A stretch of 64,000 nucleotides of DNA, from NCBI RefSeq assembly GCF_002262885.1, contig NZ_NKYF01000003.1, positions 252,382-316,381 on the forward strand. Reading direction: 5' to 3'. Below are positions 43,580 to 51,433 of the stretch, piece after piece. Under the pieces are notes generated by a model that did no database searches, was not told where the DNA came from, and saw only the letters and a program-made list of their open reading frames with translations. Position numbers and translations under genes: made by a program. Each line of letters opens with the position of its first letter. The stretch's first letter is position 1. This stretch comes from Pseudonocardia sp. MH-G8 (lineage in GTDB: Bacteria > Actinomycetota > Actinomycetes > Mycobacteriales > Pseudonocardiaceae).

Positions 43580-44557
43580 TCAGGGGGTCAGCAGCAGCCG
43601 CGCGAGCCGGGTGTCCGACTCGTGCAGGGCCTCCCGGTCGAACGTCGAGGTGGAGGCCAGCAGCTCGTCGGCGCCCGTGCGGGCGCGCAGGTCCTCGAAC
43701 TCGGCGCGGACGGTCGCGGCGTCGCCGTGCAGCGTGCGACCCACGGCGTCGGCCACGAGGTCGGCCTGCCGCGCCGACATCGGCCGCTCCGGGTCGACCG
43801 GCTCGAGCGCGGGGAACAGGCCCGTGGTGCGGGCCGCGGCGAGCGCCCAGGCCTCCGGGAGCGCGAGTTCACGCGCGGCGGCGTCCGAGTCGGCGACCAG
43901 CACGTCCAGCGACACGATCACGTAGGGCCGAGCGCCCGCGGCCGTGGCGCGGGCGCGGTAGTCGTCGAGGGCGGCGCCGACGTCCTCGCTGTCCAGGACC
44001 GGCCCGCCGAGCACGACCGGCAGACCGGCGTCGCCCGCGACCGCGAGGCCGCGGCCGGTGGCCAGCACGAACACCGGGACCGGGCGCTCGAGCCGGGGCC
44101 GCGCCGTGACGGGTGCGCGGCCCTTGAGGTAGGCGCGCAGCTCGTCCAGGTCGTCGGCGAACGTGTCGGGAGCGTCCGCGTCCCGGCGCAGCGCCCGGCG
44201 CACGGGCCCGGTGAAGCCGAGCGAGCGCCCGACGCCCAGGTCGATCCGCCCGGGGAAGAGCGCCTCCAGCATGGCGAACTGCTCGGCCACTACGAGGGGC
44301 TGGTGGTTGGGCAGCATCACACCGCCGGAGCCGACGCGGATCCGCGCGGTGCGCGAGGCGATCGCCGCCATCAGGACGGGCGGGCTGCCGCTCGCGATGC
44401 CGGGTACGGCGTGGTGCTCGGCCACCCAGAACCGGTGGAACCCGAGCCGCTCGGCCTGCTCCGCCCGCTCCACGGTGTTCCGGAGGGCGGCGGTGTCGGG
44501 CTCGCCGGCACGGGTGCGCGAGCGATCCAACAGCGAGAGCCTGACGTTCGGTGACAT
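43580..44557 (-). CDS. LLM-class (luciferase-like) flavin-dependent oxidoreductase
   Basis: A 325-residue protein of the bacterial luciferase-like family, LuxA-like group. Signatures: RFWVAEHHAVPG, SGGVMLPNHQPLVVAEQFAMLEALFPGRIDLGVGRSLGF, and a C-terminal helical region. These proteins use F420 or FMN and a TIM barrel; the substrate is unknown. The ATG at 44555-44557 begins MSPNVRLSLLD, the usual start. An upstream in-frame extension of about 38 codons exists but is Arg/Gly/Cys-rich and overlaps a palindromic intergenic element, so I rejected it. Confidence 0.9.
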   Translation of the reverse strand: MSPNVRLSLLDRSRTRAGEPDTAALRNTVERAEQAERLGFHRFWVAEHHAVPGIASGSPPVLMAAIASRTARIRVGSGGVMLPNHQPLVVAEQFAMLEALFPGRIDLGVGRSLGFTGPVRRALRRDADAPDTFADDLDELRAYLKGRAPVTARPRLERPVPVFVLATGRGLAVAGDAGLPVVLGGPVLDSEDVGAALDDYRARATAAGARPYVIVSLDVLVADSDAAARELALPEAWALAAARTTGLFPALEPVDPERPMSARQADLVADAVGRTLHGDAATVRAEFEDLRARTGADELLASTSTFDREALHESDTRLARLLLTP

Positions 44558-44616
44558 CACCTGGCAGAACACGTCCCGCCGGGCCGCCATTCCACCGCGA
44601 CACCCGCACACCCAGA

Positions 44617-44647
44617 CCCCGACTCGCGGGGGCCCCGCGAGTCGGGG
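44617..44647. repeat. Palindromic GACTCGCGG intergenic element
   Basis: A near-perfect palindrome with 15-bp arms (44617-44631 and 44633-44647) around one base, followed by two partial copies of the same GACTCGCGG/CCGCGAGTC core up to about 44690. It lies upstream of the LLM gene and downstream of the 77-residue gene. The multiple copies suggest a dispersed intergenic repeat. Confidence 0.75.
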
Positions 44648-44719
44648 CCCTCCCCGCGCGAGTCGGGGCACCAGCCCCGCGAGTCGCGGTGCGCGTGTGT
44701 GGGTGTCGCTGTGGGTGGG

Positions 44720-44953
44720 TCAGCCGTGGAGGCGCTTGGTGTGCGGGCGCGCACCGCGGGACCCGTTGGCGGTGTCGCCGCGCGGGCCGACGTGCGTGGG
44801 CTCGGCCTTCTTCGCCTTCGCGCGCCGCTCGGCGCGGTTCAGCGGGGCGGCGGGCTCGGCCGCCTCGGGACCGGGCTCCGGATCGGCGGCCACGGCGGGC
44901 TCCGGCTGCTCCGGAGCGGGTGTGGCGGGCTGGGACGTGGTGGGCTGGGACAC
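44720..44953 (-). CDS. Small basic-tailed protein of unknown function
   Basis: A 77-residue product from the GTG at 44951-44953 with a perfect GGAGG six bases upstream. The N-terminal half is Pro/Glu/Ala-rich and disordered; the C-terminal half contains LNRAERRAKAKKAEPTHVGP and ends in a Gly/Arg/His-rich tail. I recognise the pattern as a recurring actinobacterial small protein but know no function. The basic stretch could bind RNA. Confidence 0.75.
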   Translation of the reverse strand: MSQPTTSQPATPAPEQPEPAVAADPEPGPEAAEPAAPLNRAERRAKAKKAEPTHVGPRGDTANGSRGARPHTKRLHG

Positions 44954-45141
44954 GGAGAACCTCCGAGGTGGTGGTGACAGGGGCCGGCAGAGCTCAGAGG
45001 ATCACCGGGGCAGCCTAGTGCCCCCCACCGGAAGCCCACCGAACAATTCGGCAGCCCAGCTCCACCGTGCGTCCACCGTGCGTCCACCGACTGCGGTGGC
45101 CGAGCGTCCGGTTCTCCGGTGCGGCCGACGGGGGCCGGGCC

Positions 45142-45705
45142 TCAGCGCTCGGGGCGCGGGTAGCGGATCAGCAGGCCGGCGAGGACGTCCGACTCCCCCA
45201 GCGCGGCGTACCCGTGCGGGACGTCGGCGGCCCACTCCACGTGGTCACCGGGGCCGGCGCGCTGCGGGGCGTCCACCGGGCCCGTCTCGAGGACCCCCGC
45301 GAACACCGTGGCGTGCTCGGTGACGCCGGCGTGGTGGGCGGGCGAGCGCTGGGCGAGGCCGGCCGGGATGCGCATCCGGTAGAGCTCGTAGGTGACCGGG
45401 CCGTCGTCGAACACGCGCAGCAGCCGCATCTCGACCGCGGCACCGTGGAGGGCGCCGGGCGGTGGTCCGAGCAGGGCGGTCAGCGGCAGGTCGAGGGCCG
45501 CGGCGACGGCGTGCAGGGTGTCGAGGGTGGGGTTGCGGACGCCCGCTTCCAGCCCGGAGAGCGTGGCTTTGCCCACGGACGCGCGGCGGGCGAGCTCGGA
45601 CAGCGACAGCCCGCGCCGTTCCCGGAACTCGCGGACACGGCCACCGACCTCGGCCGCGCCCTCGGTCAGGGCGGGCCGCCCACCGCCCTCACTCGCCGCT
45701 ACCAC
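45142..45705 (-). CDS. XRE-family transcriptional regulator with cupin domain
   Basis: A 187-residue protein. Residues about 20-80 form an HTH_XRE (VREFRERRGLSLSELARRASVGKATLSGLEAG). Residues about 110-180 form a small beta-barrel cupin (GVTEHATVFAGVLETGPV, GPGDHVEWAADVPHGYAA). Proteins with this architecture typically repress a neighbouring transporter or enzyme and sense a small molecule in the cupin. It starts at the GTG at 45703-45705 and is divergent from benE, with a strong palindrome between them. Confidence 0.92.
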   Translation of the reverse strand: MVAASEGGGRPALTEGAAEVGGRVREFRERRGLSLSELARRASVGKATLSGLEAGVRNPTLDTLHAVAAALDLPLTALLGPPPGALHGAAVEMRLLRVFDDGPVTYELYRMRIPAGLAQRSPAHHAGVTEHATVFAGVLETGPVDAPQRAGPGDHVEWAADVPHGYAALGESDVLAGLLIRYPRPER

Positions 45706-45722
45706 GTCGGCTATCGTCGCAT

Positions 45723-45740
45723 CGTTCCGTAAACGGAACG
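45723..45740. promoter_or_regulatory. Operator palindrome between XRE regulator and benE
   Basis: CGTTCCGTAAACGGAACG is an inverted repeat with perfect 8-bp arms around two bases. It lies in the 47-bp divergent gap, 17 bp from the regulator start and 12 bp from the benE start, the expected place for autoregulation and transporter control. Confidence 0.8.
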
Positions 45741-45752
45741 AGAGGAGTGGAC

Positions 45753-46919
45753 GTGCGGCTGCAACCCGTGCTGGCCGGCGTCGTGGCTGCGCTCGTCGGC
45801 TTCGCGAGCTCCTTCGCCGTGGTGCTCGCCGGCCTACGGGCCGCCGGGGCGGACGACCGGCAGGCGGCGTCGGGCCTACTGGTGCTGTGCCTGACCACCG
45901 GGCTCGTCGCGCTCGTACTGGGGCTGCGCCACCGGATCCCGATCAGCATCGCCTGGTCGACGCCGGGGGCGGCCCTGCTGCTGTCGACGGGGCCGCCGTC
46001 CGGCGGGTTCCCCGCAGCGGTCGGCGCTTTCGCGGTCTGCGGCCTGCTCGTCGTGGTCGCCGGGCTGGTGCCCACCGTCGGGCGGCTGATCGGGCTCATC
46101 CCCGTGCCGATCGCGGCCGCGATGCTCGCCGGCGTGCTGCTCGAGCTGTGCCTCGCCCCCGTGCGGGCGCTCGCGGAGGTGCCGCTGCTCGCCGGCCCCG
46201 CGATCGTGGTGTGGGCCCTCGTCGGCCGGTTCGCGCGGGCCTGGGCGGTGCCGGCCGCGCTGGCCGTGGCGGCGATCGCGATCGCGCTGACCGGGCCGGG
46301 TCTCGCCGGCGTGGCGATCGCACCGGAGCTCGTGTGGACCACGCCCGCGTTCGACCCTGCGACCGTCGTGGGCGTCGGGCTCCCGCTCTTCCTCGTCACC
46401 ATGGCCGCGCAGAACGTGCCGGGCGCGGCCGTGCTGGCCCAGTACGGCTACCGCGTGCCGATGCGTCCCGCCCTCACCGCCACCGGGCTGGCGACGATCG
46501 CGTGCGCACCCTTCGGCGGGCACGCGGTGAACCTCGCGGCCATCAGCGCCGCGCTCGCCGCGGGCCCCGACGCGCACCCCGATCCCCAGCGCCGGTGGAT
46601 CGCGTCGGTGACGGCCGGACTGGGCCTGGCCGTACTCGGGCTGGGCGCCGGGCTCGCGACGGCACTGCTCGTGCTGTCCCCGCCGGTGCTGATCGAGGGA
46701 GTCGCCGGGCTCGCCCTGCTCGGCGCGCTGGGCGGGGCGCTGTCGTCCGCCGTCGCCGAATCAGACGGGCGGGAGGCCGCAGCGGTCACGTTCGTGGTGA
46801 CGGCCGCGGGCGTCGGGTTCCTGGGCATCGGCGCGGCGTTCTGGGGACTGGTTGCCGGTGCGGCGATGACGCTGCTGAATCGGCGGCGCAGTCGCGCGCA
46901 GGTCCCGGCAGCCCGGTAG
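45753..46919 (+). CDS. benE: BenE-family benzoate/proton symporter-like transporter
   Basis: A 388-residue polytopic protein with about 12 hydrophobic helices. It matches the BenE family by VGFASSFAVVLAGL, RIPISIAWSTPGAALL (the conserved transport motif), LVTMAAQNVPGAAVLAQYGY and PFGGHAVNLAAISAAL. Predicted to import an aromatic acid with protons; the true substrate is unknown and no benzoate catabolic genes are nearby. The GTG at 45753 follows GAGGAG; a GTG five bases upstream is too close to it. Regulation by the divergent XRE-cupin protein is likely. Confidence 0.92.
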   Translation: MRLQPVLAGVVAALVGFASSFAVVLAGLRAAGADDRQAASGLLVLCLTTGLVALVLGLRHRIPISIAWSTPGAALLLSTGPPSGGFPAAVGAFAVCGLLVVVAGLVPTVGRLIGLIPVPIAAAMLAGVLLELCLAPVRALAEVPLLAGPAIVVWALVGRFARAWAVPAALAVAAIAIALTGPGLAGVAIAPELVWTTPAFDPATVVGVGLPLFLVTMAAQNVPGAAVLAQYGYRVPMRPALTATGLATIACAPFGGHAVNLAAISAALAAGPDAHPDPQRRWIASVTAGLGLAVLGLGAGLATALLVLSPPVLIEGVAGLALLGALGGALSSAVAESDGREAAAVTFVVTAAGVGFLGIGAAFWGLVAGAAMTLLNRRRSRAQVPAAR

Positions 46920-46957
46920 GCGGTGGCCAGGAACGTCGACCGACTGAACGCAAACCC

Positions 46958-47500
46958 TCAGCTCGCGCCCGCGAACTGCGCGTCGACCGGCGCGCCCGTG
47001 AGCCGGTTCGCGAGGGTCGACATCGTGTAGGCGCCGATGCCGAGCACCACCTCCAGGGCGTTGCGCAGGGTGTAGTCGTGGGCGAGGAGGGCGCGCACCG
47101 CGTCGTCGGGGACGTCACCGGCGGTGGCGAGCACGTCCAGGACGAACCGGCGAAGCCCCTCCAACCGGACGTCGGCGAGCGGTGCACCGGCCTGCAGCGC
47201 GGCGATCAGCTCCTCGTCGGCGTCCAGGCGACGCAGGGTGCCGATGTGCATCGCGACGCAGAGGTGGCAGCCGTTGCGGGTGGCCATCGTCATGACCACG
47301 ACCTCGCGGCACACGGGGTCGAGCGTCGTGGCCTCGAACAGGGCGCTGGCCCGCAGGAAGCCGTCGAGCAGCTCGGGCGACTCGGCCAGGCGCGCCACCG
47401 CGCCCGGCAGGAAGCCGAAGCGGCGCTCGACGCCCTCGACGGTGCGGCGGGCAGCCGCGGGCGCGGTCTCGGCGGTGTGGACGGGGAACAGGTCGGACAC
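46958..47500 (-). CDS. Carboxymuconolactone decarboxylase/AhpD-like protein
   Basis: A 180-residue all-helical protein with the AhpD-type redox motif NGCHLCVAMH preceded by CREVVVMTMATR, the typical E...CxxC...H arrangement. Family members reduce peroxides or act as alkylhydroperoxidase partners. Start at the GTG at 47498-47500, with a GGAGAT upstream. It is divergent from a MarR regulator with an operator-like palindrome between them, so oxidative or thiol-reactive stress control is plausible. Confidence 0.9.
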   Translation of the reverse strand: MSDLFPVHTAETAPAAARRTVEGVERRFGFLPGAVARLAESPELLDGFLRASALFEATTLDPVCREVVVMTMATRNGCHLCVAMHIGTLRRLDADEELIAALQAGAPLADVRLEGLRRFVLDVLATAGDVPDDAVRALLAHDYTLRNALEVVLGIGAYTMSTLANRLTGAPVDAQFAGAS

Positions 47501-47515
47501 CCGGATCTCCTAGTA

Positions 47516-47534
47516 TCGACAACGTGGTTGACGA
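47516..47534. promoter_or_regulatory. Probable MarR operator
   Basis: TCGACAACGTGGTTGACGA: 8-bp inverted arms with one mismatch around three bases, in the 63-bp gap between the divergent AhpD-like and MarR genes. A further half-site GTTGTCGA lies at 47548-47555. Confidence 0.65.
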
Positions 47535-47563
47535 AACAGTAAACCGGGTTGTCGAGTTTGTCG

Positions 47564-48034
47564 ATGGCTGAGCACGACGAGCCGGGCTGGGTGCTCCCGC
47601 TGCTGCTCTTCGGCGGCTTCCGGACGCTGATCGACCGACTGCACGCCGAACTCGCCCACCAGGGCCACTCCGACATGCGGCCCGCGCACGGATTCGCCAT
47701 GCAGGCCATCGGCGTCGAGGGCACCACGGCCAGCGAGGTGGGCCGCAGGCTCGGGGTGTCCAAGCAGGCGGCGGGCAAGACGATCGACCGGCTCGTCGAC
47801 CTCGGCTACGCCGCGCGCACCGCCGACGCCGCCGACGCGCGGCGCAAGCTGGTGCGGCTCACCCCGCGCGGGATCGACGCCCTGGCCCGTTCGGCGGCGG
47901 TGTTCGAGCAGCTCCGCGCGGAGTGGACGCGGGAGCTGGGCGTCGAGCGGGTGCGGGCTCTGGAGGCCGACCTGCGCAGGGTGGTGCCGGCGGAGGCGTT
48001 CCGCCTCGACGCGGCCAGCTGGCTCGGCCCGTGA
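47564..48034 (+). CDS. MarR-family transcriptional regulator
   Basis: A 156-residue winged-helix protein. The HTH is GTTASEVGRRLGVSKQAAGKTIDRLVDLGYAARTAD, and the wing is DARRKLVRLTPRGIDAL. Flanking helices for dimerisation are present. I chose the ATG at 47564 (MAEHDEPG); an in-frame TTG at 47549 would add five residues. It likely controls itself and the divergent AhpD-like gene. Confidence 0.92.
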   Translation: MAEHDEPGWVLPLLLFGGFRTLIDRLHAELAHQGHSDMRPAHGFAMQAIGVEGTTASEVGRRLGVSKQAAGKTIDRLVDLGYAARTADAADARRKLVRLTPRGIDALARSAAVFEQLRAEWTRELGVERVRALEADLRRVVPAEAFRLDAASWLGP

Positions 48035-48047
48035 GCCTGCGCCCCCG

Positions 48048-48102
48048 TTGCAGTAGAGCCACTTTCACGCAACCAGATGGCATGGAAGTGGCTTTGCTGC
48101 AA
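48048..48102. terminator. Hairpin between MarR and M3 peptidase genes
   Basis: Arms of 17 bases (48048-48064 and 48086-48102) pair with two mismatches around a 21-base loop that repeats part of the arm wording. It lies between convergent genes and probably terminates both; it also looks like a dispersed palindromic repeat. Confidence 0.65.
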
Positions 48103-48115
48103 TCCGGCCGGGCTT

Positions 48116-50149
48116 TCAGCCCGTCAGGCCTCGGCGGGTCAGGAGCGGCGCCAGTTCCGGGTCGCGGCCTCGGAAGGCTCGGTAGGCCTCCATCGGGTCG
48201 ACCGCCCCGCCGCGGGAGAGCAGCTCGCGGCGGAACGCCTCTCCGTTCTCGCGGCGCAGGCCGCCGTTCTCGGTGAACCACTCCACCGTGTCGGCGTCGA
48301 GCACCTCGCTCCAGATGTAGGAGTAGTAGGCCGCGCTGTAGCCGCCGCCGAAGACGTGGTTGAAGTACGTGGTGCGGTAGCGCGGGGGCGCGGTCGGCTC
48401 GACGACCCCCGCTGCGGCGAGCGCGTCGGCCTCGAACCGTTCCACGTCGTCGATCTCGACGTCCGGGGTGAGGCGGTGCCACGCCTGGTCGAGCAGCGCC
48501 GCGGCGAGGTACTCGGTGGTGGCGAACCCCTCGCCGAAGCGGCGGGCCCGGGCGAGGCGTTCCACGACCTCGGCCGCCAGCGGCTCGCCGGTCTCGTGGT
48601 GGCGCGCGTAGTGGGCGAGGACCTGCGGGTCCTCCAGCCACATCTCGTTGACCTGCGACGGGTACTCGACGAAGTCGCGGGGCACCGACGTGCCGGAGAA
48701 CGTCGGGTACCGAACGTCGGAGAACAGCCCGTGCAGGGCGTGCCCGAACTCGTGGAACAGGGTGCGCACGTTGTCGACGGTGAGCAGCGTGGGCTCGCCG
48801 TCGGCGGGCTTGGCGATGTTGAGGGTGTTGAGCACGACGGGCCTGCTGCCCAGCAGGTGCGACTGGGCGACGAACGAGTTCATCCACGCGCCGCCGCGCT
48901 TGGAGTCGCGGGCGTAGAGGTCGGCGACGAACAGGCCGAGCTGCCCGTTCTCGTCGAAGACGTCGAACACGCGCACGTCGGGGTGGTGGACGGGCAGGTC
49001 GTGGCGTTCGGTGACGCGCAGCCCGTAGAGCCGGCCCGCAGCGTGGAAGACGCCGTCGTGCAGCACGCGCTCGAGCTCGAAGTAGGGACGCAGCGAGGCG
49101 GTGTCGAGGTCGAAGCGCTCGCGGCGCACGCGCTCGGCGTAGAACGCGCGGTCCCAGGCTTCGACGGGGAAGCCGGCCGCGTCCGACAGCTCCTCGGCCT
49201 CCGCCCGCGCGTTCGCCGCGGCCACGGGGGCGAGCTTGCCGAGCATCGCGTCGATCGCCTCGACCGTGCCTGCGGTGGCGGTCTCGACCGCCCACGACGC
49301 GTGGTGCGGGTGGCCCAGCAGCCGCGCCCGCTCCGCGCGCAGCGCCGCGAGGCGCAGCACGAGGTCGCGGGTGTCGTGCTCCCCGCCCAGACCCCGGCCG
49401 GTGGACGCGCGGTGCAGCCGCTCCCGCAACCCGCGGTCGGTGAGCGAGGCCAGCGCGGGCTGGCCGGTCGGGAGCACGAGGGTCAGCAGGTGGGCGCCCT
49501 CGTGCCCGCGGTCGGCGGCGGCGCGGGCCGCGGCCGAGACCGTGTCCGCGGGCAGCCCGTCGAGCTGTGCTGGATCGTCCACCAGCACGGCGGCCGCGTT
49601 GGCGCCGGCGAGGAGCCGCGCGCCGAACTCGGTGGAGAGCGCCGAGAGCTCGGCGTTGAGCTCCCGCAGCCGCCCCTGCTCGTCGGGCGCGAGGCGGGCG
49701 CCGGCGCGCACGGCGTCGCGGTGGCGGCGCTCCAGCAGGCGCAGCGACTCCGCGTCCAGGTCGAGGTCGTGCCGCGCGGCGAACAGCGCCTCGATGCGGG
49801 CGAACAGCACCGGGTCCAGCGTGATCGCATCGGCGTGCGCGGCGAGCTGCGGCGCCACCTCCGCCTCGATCTCCCGGATCCCCGGCGTGCTGCACGAGCT
49901 CACCAGCGTGAAGAACACGTTCGAGACGCGCTCGAGGGTGGCCCCGGACCGCTCCAGCGCGACGATCGTGTTCTCGAACGACGCCGGACCCGGATCGGCG
50001 GTGATCGCGTCGACCTCGGCCCGCTGCTCGGCCATCCCCGCCGCGAACGCCGGGAGGAAGTGCTCCTCGCGGATGGCGTCGAAGTCCGGGAACGCGAAGG
50101 GCAGCGGACTGGGGGCGAGGAACGGGTTGCCGGTCACCCGCGCGAGCAT
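48116..50149 (-). CDS. M3-family zinc metallopeptidase (oligopeptidase A/dipeptidyl carboxypeptidase type)
   Basis: A 677-residue protein, the normal length for cytosolic M3 peptidases. The zinc site LFHEFGHALHG lies near residue 466 (two His and the catalytic Glu), with the third ligand in EYPSQVNEMWLED. A C-terminal SAAYYSYIWSEVLDAD is family-typical. It degrades oligopeptides. I chose the ATG at 50147-50149 (MLARVTGNPFLAP); the gap to the divergent NUDIX start is six bases, so the two promoters must overlap neighbouring coding sequence or be leaderless. Confidence 0.93.
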   Translation of the reverse strand: MLARVTGNPFLAPSPLPFAFPDFDAIREEHFLPAFAAGMAEQRAEVDAITADPGPASFENTIVALERSGATLERVSNVFFTLVSSCSTPGIREIEAEVAPQLAAHADAITLDPVLFARIEALFAARHDLDLDAESLRLLERRHRDAVRAGARLAPDEQGRLRELNAELSALSTEFGARLLAGANAAAVLVDDPAQLDGLPADTVSAAARAAADRGHEGAHLLTLVLPTGQPALASLTDRGLRERLHRASTGRGLGGEHDTRDLVLRLAALRAERARLLGHPHHASWAVETATAGTVEAIDAMLGKLAPVAAANARAEAEELSDAAGFPVEAWDRAFYAERVRRERFDLDTASLRPYFELERVLHDGVFHAAGRLYGLRVTERHDLPVHHPDVRVFDVFDENGQLGLFVADLYARDSKRGGAWMNSFVAQSHLLGSRPVVLNTLNIAKPADGEPTLLTVDNVRTLFHEFGHALHGLFSDVRYPTFSGTSVPRDFVEYPSQVNEMWLEDPQVLAHYARHHETGEPLAAEVVERLARARRFGEGFATTEYLAAALLDQAWHRLTPDVEIDDVERFEADALAAAGVVEPTAPPRYRTTYFNHVFGGGYSAAYYSYIWSEVLDADTVEWFTENGGLRRENGEAFRRELLSRGGAVDPMEAYRAFRGRDPELAPLLTRRGLTG

Positions 50150-50155
50150 AGGTCC

Positions 50156-50575
50156 GTGACACAAGTGCAGGTCGGGGTCGGCGCGGTGGTCGTCAACGGC
50201 GGGAAGGTGCTCGTCATGCGCCGGGCGGGCGCGCACGGGGCGGGCACGTGGGGCCTGCCGGGCGGGCACCAGGAGTACGGCGAGACGCCGGAGGGCACGG
50301 CCGTGCGGGAGACGGCAGAGGAGACCGGGCTCGCGGTGCGGCCGACGGCCCGGCTGGGCTTCACCGACGACCCGATGCCCGACATCGCCCGCCACTACGT
50401 GACGCTCTTCATAGCCTGCACGTCGACGGGCGGTGAGCCGCGGCTGCGGGAGCCGGAGAAGGCGACGGCGCTGGCCTGGCTCACGCCCGACGAGCTGCAC
50501 GCGCGGCGCGGGGAGCTGTTCGCGCCACTGCGCCGCTGCCTCGACGAGGGTCTGCTGCAAAACGCCTTGACCTGA
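50156..50575 (+). CDS. NUDIX hydrolase
   Basis: A 139-residue protein with a complete Nudix box at residues 37-59, GHQEYGETPEGTAV then RETAEETGL. The fold suggests hydrolysis of a nucleoside-diphosphate-linked compound; DPMPDIARHYVTLFIAC suggests the dCTP/MutT-like group, with low certainty. It starts at the GTG at 50156, six bases from the divergent peptidase start, without a ribosome binding site, consistent with a leaderless transcript. The arylamine N-acetyltransferase gene follows 29 bp downstream. Confidence 0.92.
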   Translation: MTQVQVGVGAVVVNGGKVLVMRRAGAHGAGTWGLPGGHQEYGETPEGTAVRETAEETGLAVRPTARLGFTDDPMPDIARHYVTLFIACTSTGGEPRLREPEKATALAWLTPDELHARRGELFAPLRRCLDEGLLQNALT

Positions 50576-50604
50576 ACCGGGGTTCATCTCGGAGGCTGTG
50601 GGGC

Positions 50605-51381
50605 ATGGAGGTCGCCACCCACCTCGCCCGCATCGGCATCACCCGGCCGCCCGGCGCCACGAGCGCCGCGCTCGCCATGCTGCACCGCGCGCACATGCGC
50701 TCGGTGCCCTTCGAGGACTACGACATCCACACCGGGAGGGCCATCTCGCTGCGCCTCCCCGACCTGCACGACAAGATCGTCCGGCGGAACCGTGGCGGGT
50801 ACTGCTACGAGCTGAACGGGCTGTTCGCCGCGCTGCTGCGCGAGCTCGGGTTCGGCGTCACGCTGGTGTCGGCGTTCTCGCTCGACGACGACGGCACCCG
50901 CGGACCCGACTTCGACCACCTGCGGTTGCTCGTGGACGCGGCCGACGGACGCTTCATCGCCGACGTCGGCAACGGAGCGGGCTGGGCGACCCCCGTGCCG
51001 CAGGAACCCGGCGTGCACGGTGACGTGCAGGTGCACCGTGACGGCGACCTCTGGTGGACCTCCGAGCGCCGCCCGGACGGACGCTGGGAGCGCGGCTGGG
51101 CGTGGACGGCGCAGCCCCGCGAGCTGGCCGACTTCGCCGACCGCAACCGCTACCAGCAACACGACCCCGGCTCGGACTTCGTCGACCGCCGGATCGCGGT
51201 GCTCGCCACCGCGGGCGGCCGGATCTCACTGCTCAACGGCGTGTTCACCGAGATCGAGGGAACGCGGCGCACCGACCGTCCGGTGGCGCAGGCGGAGGAG
51301 TGGGCGCTGCTGGCCGACCGCTTCGGCATCGTCCTGGACCGGTCCTGGGCCGAGCGCGTGCCGCAGCTCACGCCCTGCTGA
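50605..51381 (+). CDS. nat: Arylamine N-acetyltransferase
   Basis: A 258-residue protein with the NAT triad: Cys67 in RGGYCYELNG, His105 in DFDHLRLLV, and Asp120 in FIADVGNG. It transfers acetyl from acetyl-CoA to arylamines or hydrazines; in mycobacteria relatives also act in lipid metabolism. GGAGG lies ten bases before the ATG. It is probably co-transcribed with the NUDIX gene and ends just before a strong hairpin. Confidence 0.93.
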   Translation: MEVATHLARIGITRPPGATSAALAMLHRAHMRSVPFEDYDIHTGRAISLRLPDLHDKIVRRNRGGYCYELNGLFAALLRELGFGVTLVSAFSLDDDGTRGPDFDHLRLLVDAADGRFIADVGNGAGWATPVPQEPGVHGDVQVHRDGDLWWTSERRPDGRWERGWAWTAQPRELADFADRNRYQQHDPGSDFVDRRIAVLATAGGRISLLNGVFTEIEGTRRTDRPVAQAEEWALLADRFGIVLDRSWAERVPQLTPC

Positions 51382-51387
51382 CCACCG

Positions 51388-51433
51388 GCCGTGAGTGGAT
51401 ACGGGTGCTGGAGCACTCGTATCCACTCACGGC
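51388..51433. terminator. Long hairpin between nat and the GMC oxidoreductase gene
   Basis: Arms of 22 bases (51388-51409 and 51412-51433) pair with a single G-T type mismatch around a two-base loop; the core is GTGAGTGGATACG. The stop codon of the minus-strand GMC gene lies inside the right arm. Bidirectional terminator, and probably a copy of a dispersed element. Confidence 0.8.

Noticed and set aside
43580..44671. Longer start for the LLM oxidoreductase
   Set aside because: The extra 38 residues are Arg/Gly/Cys-rich and are encoded over a palindromic intergenic element; the ATG at 44557 gives the family-typical N-terminus.
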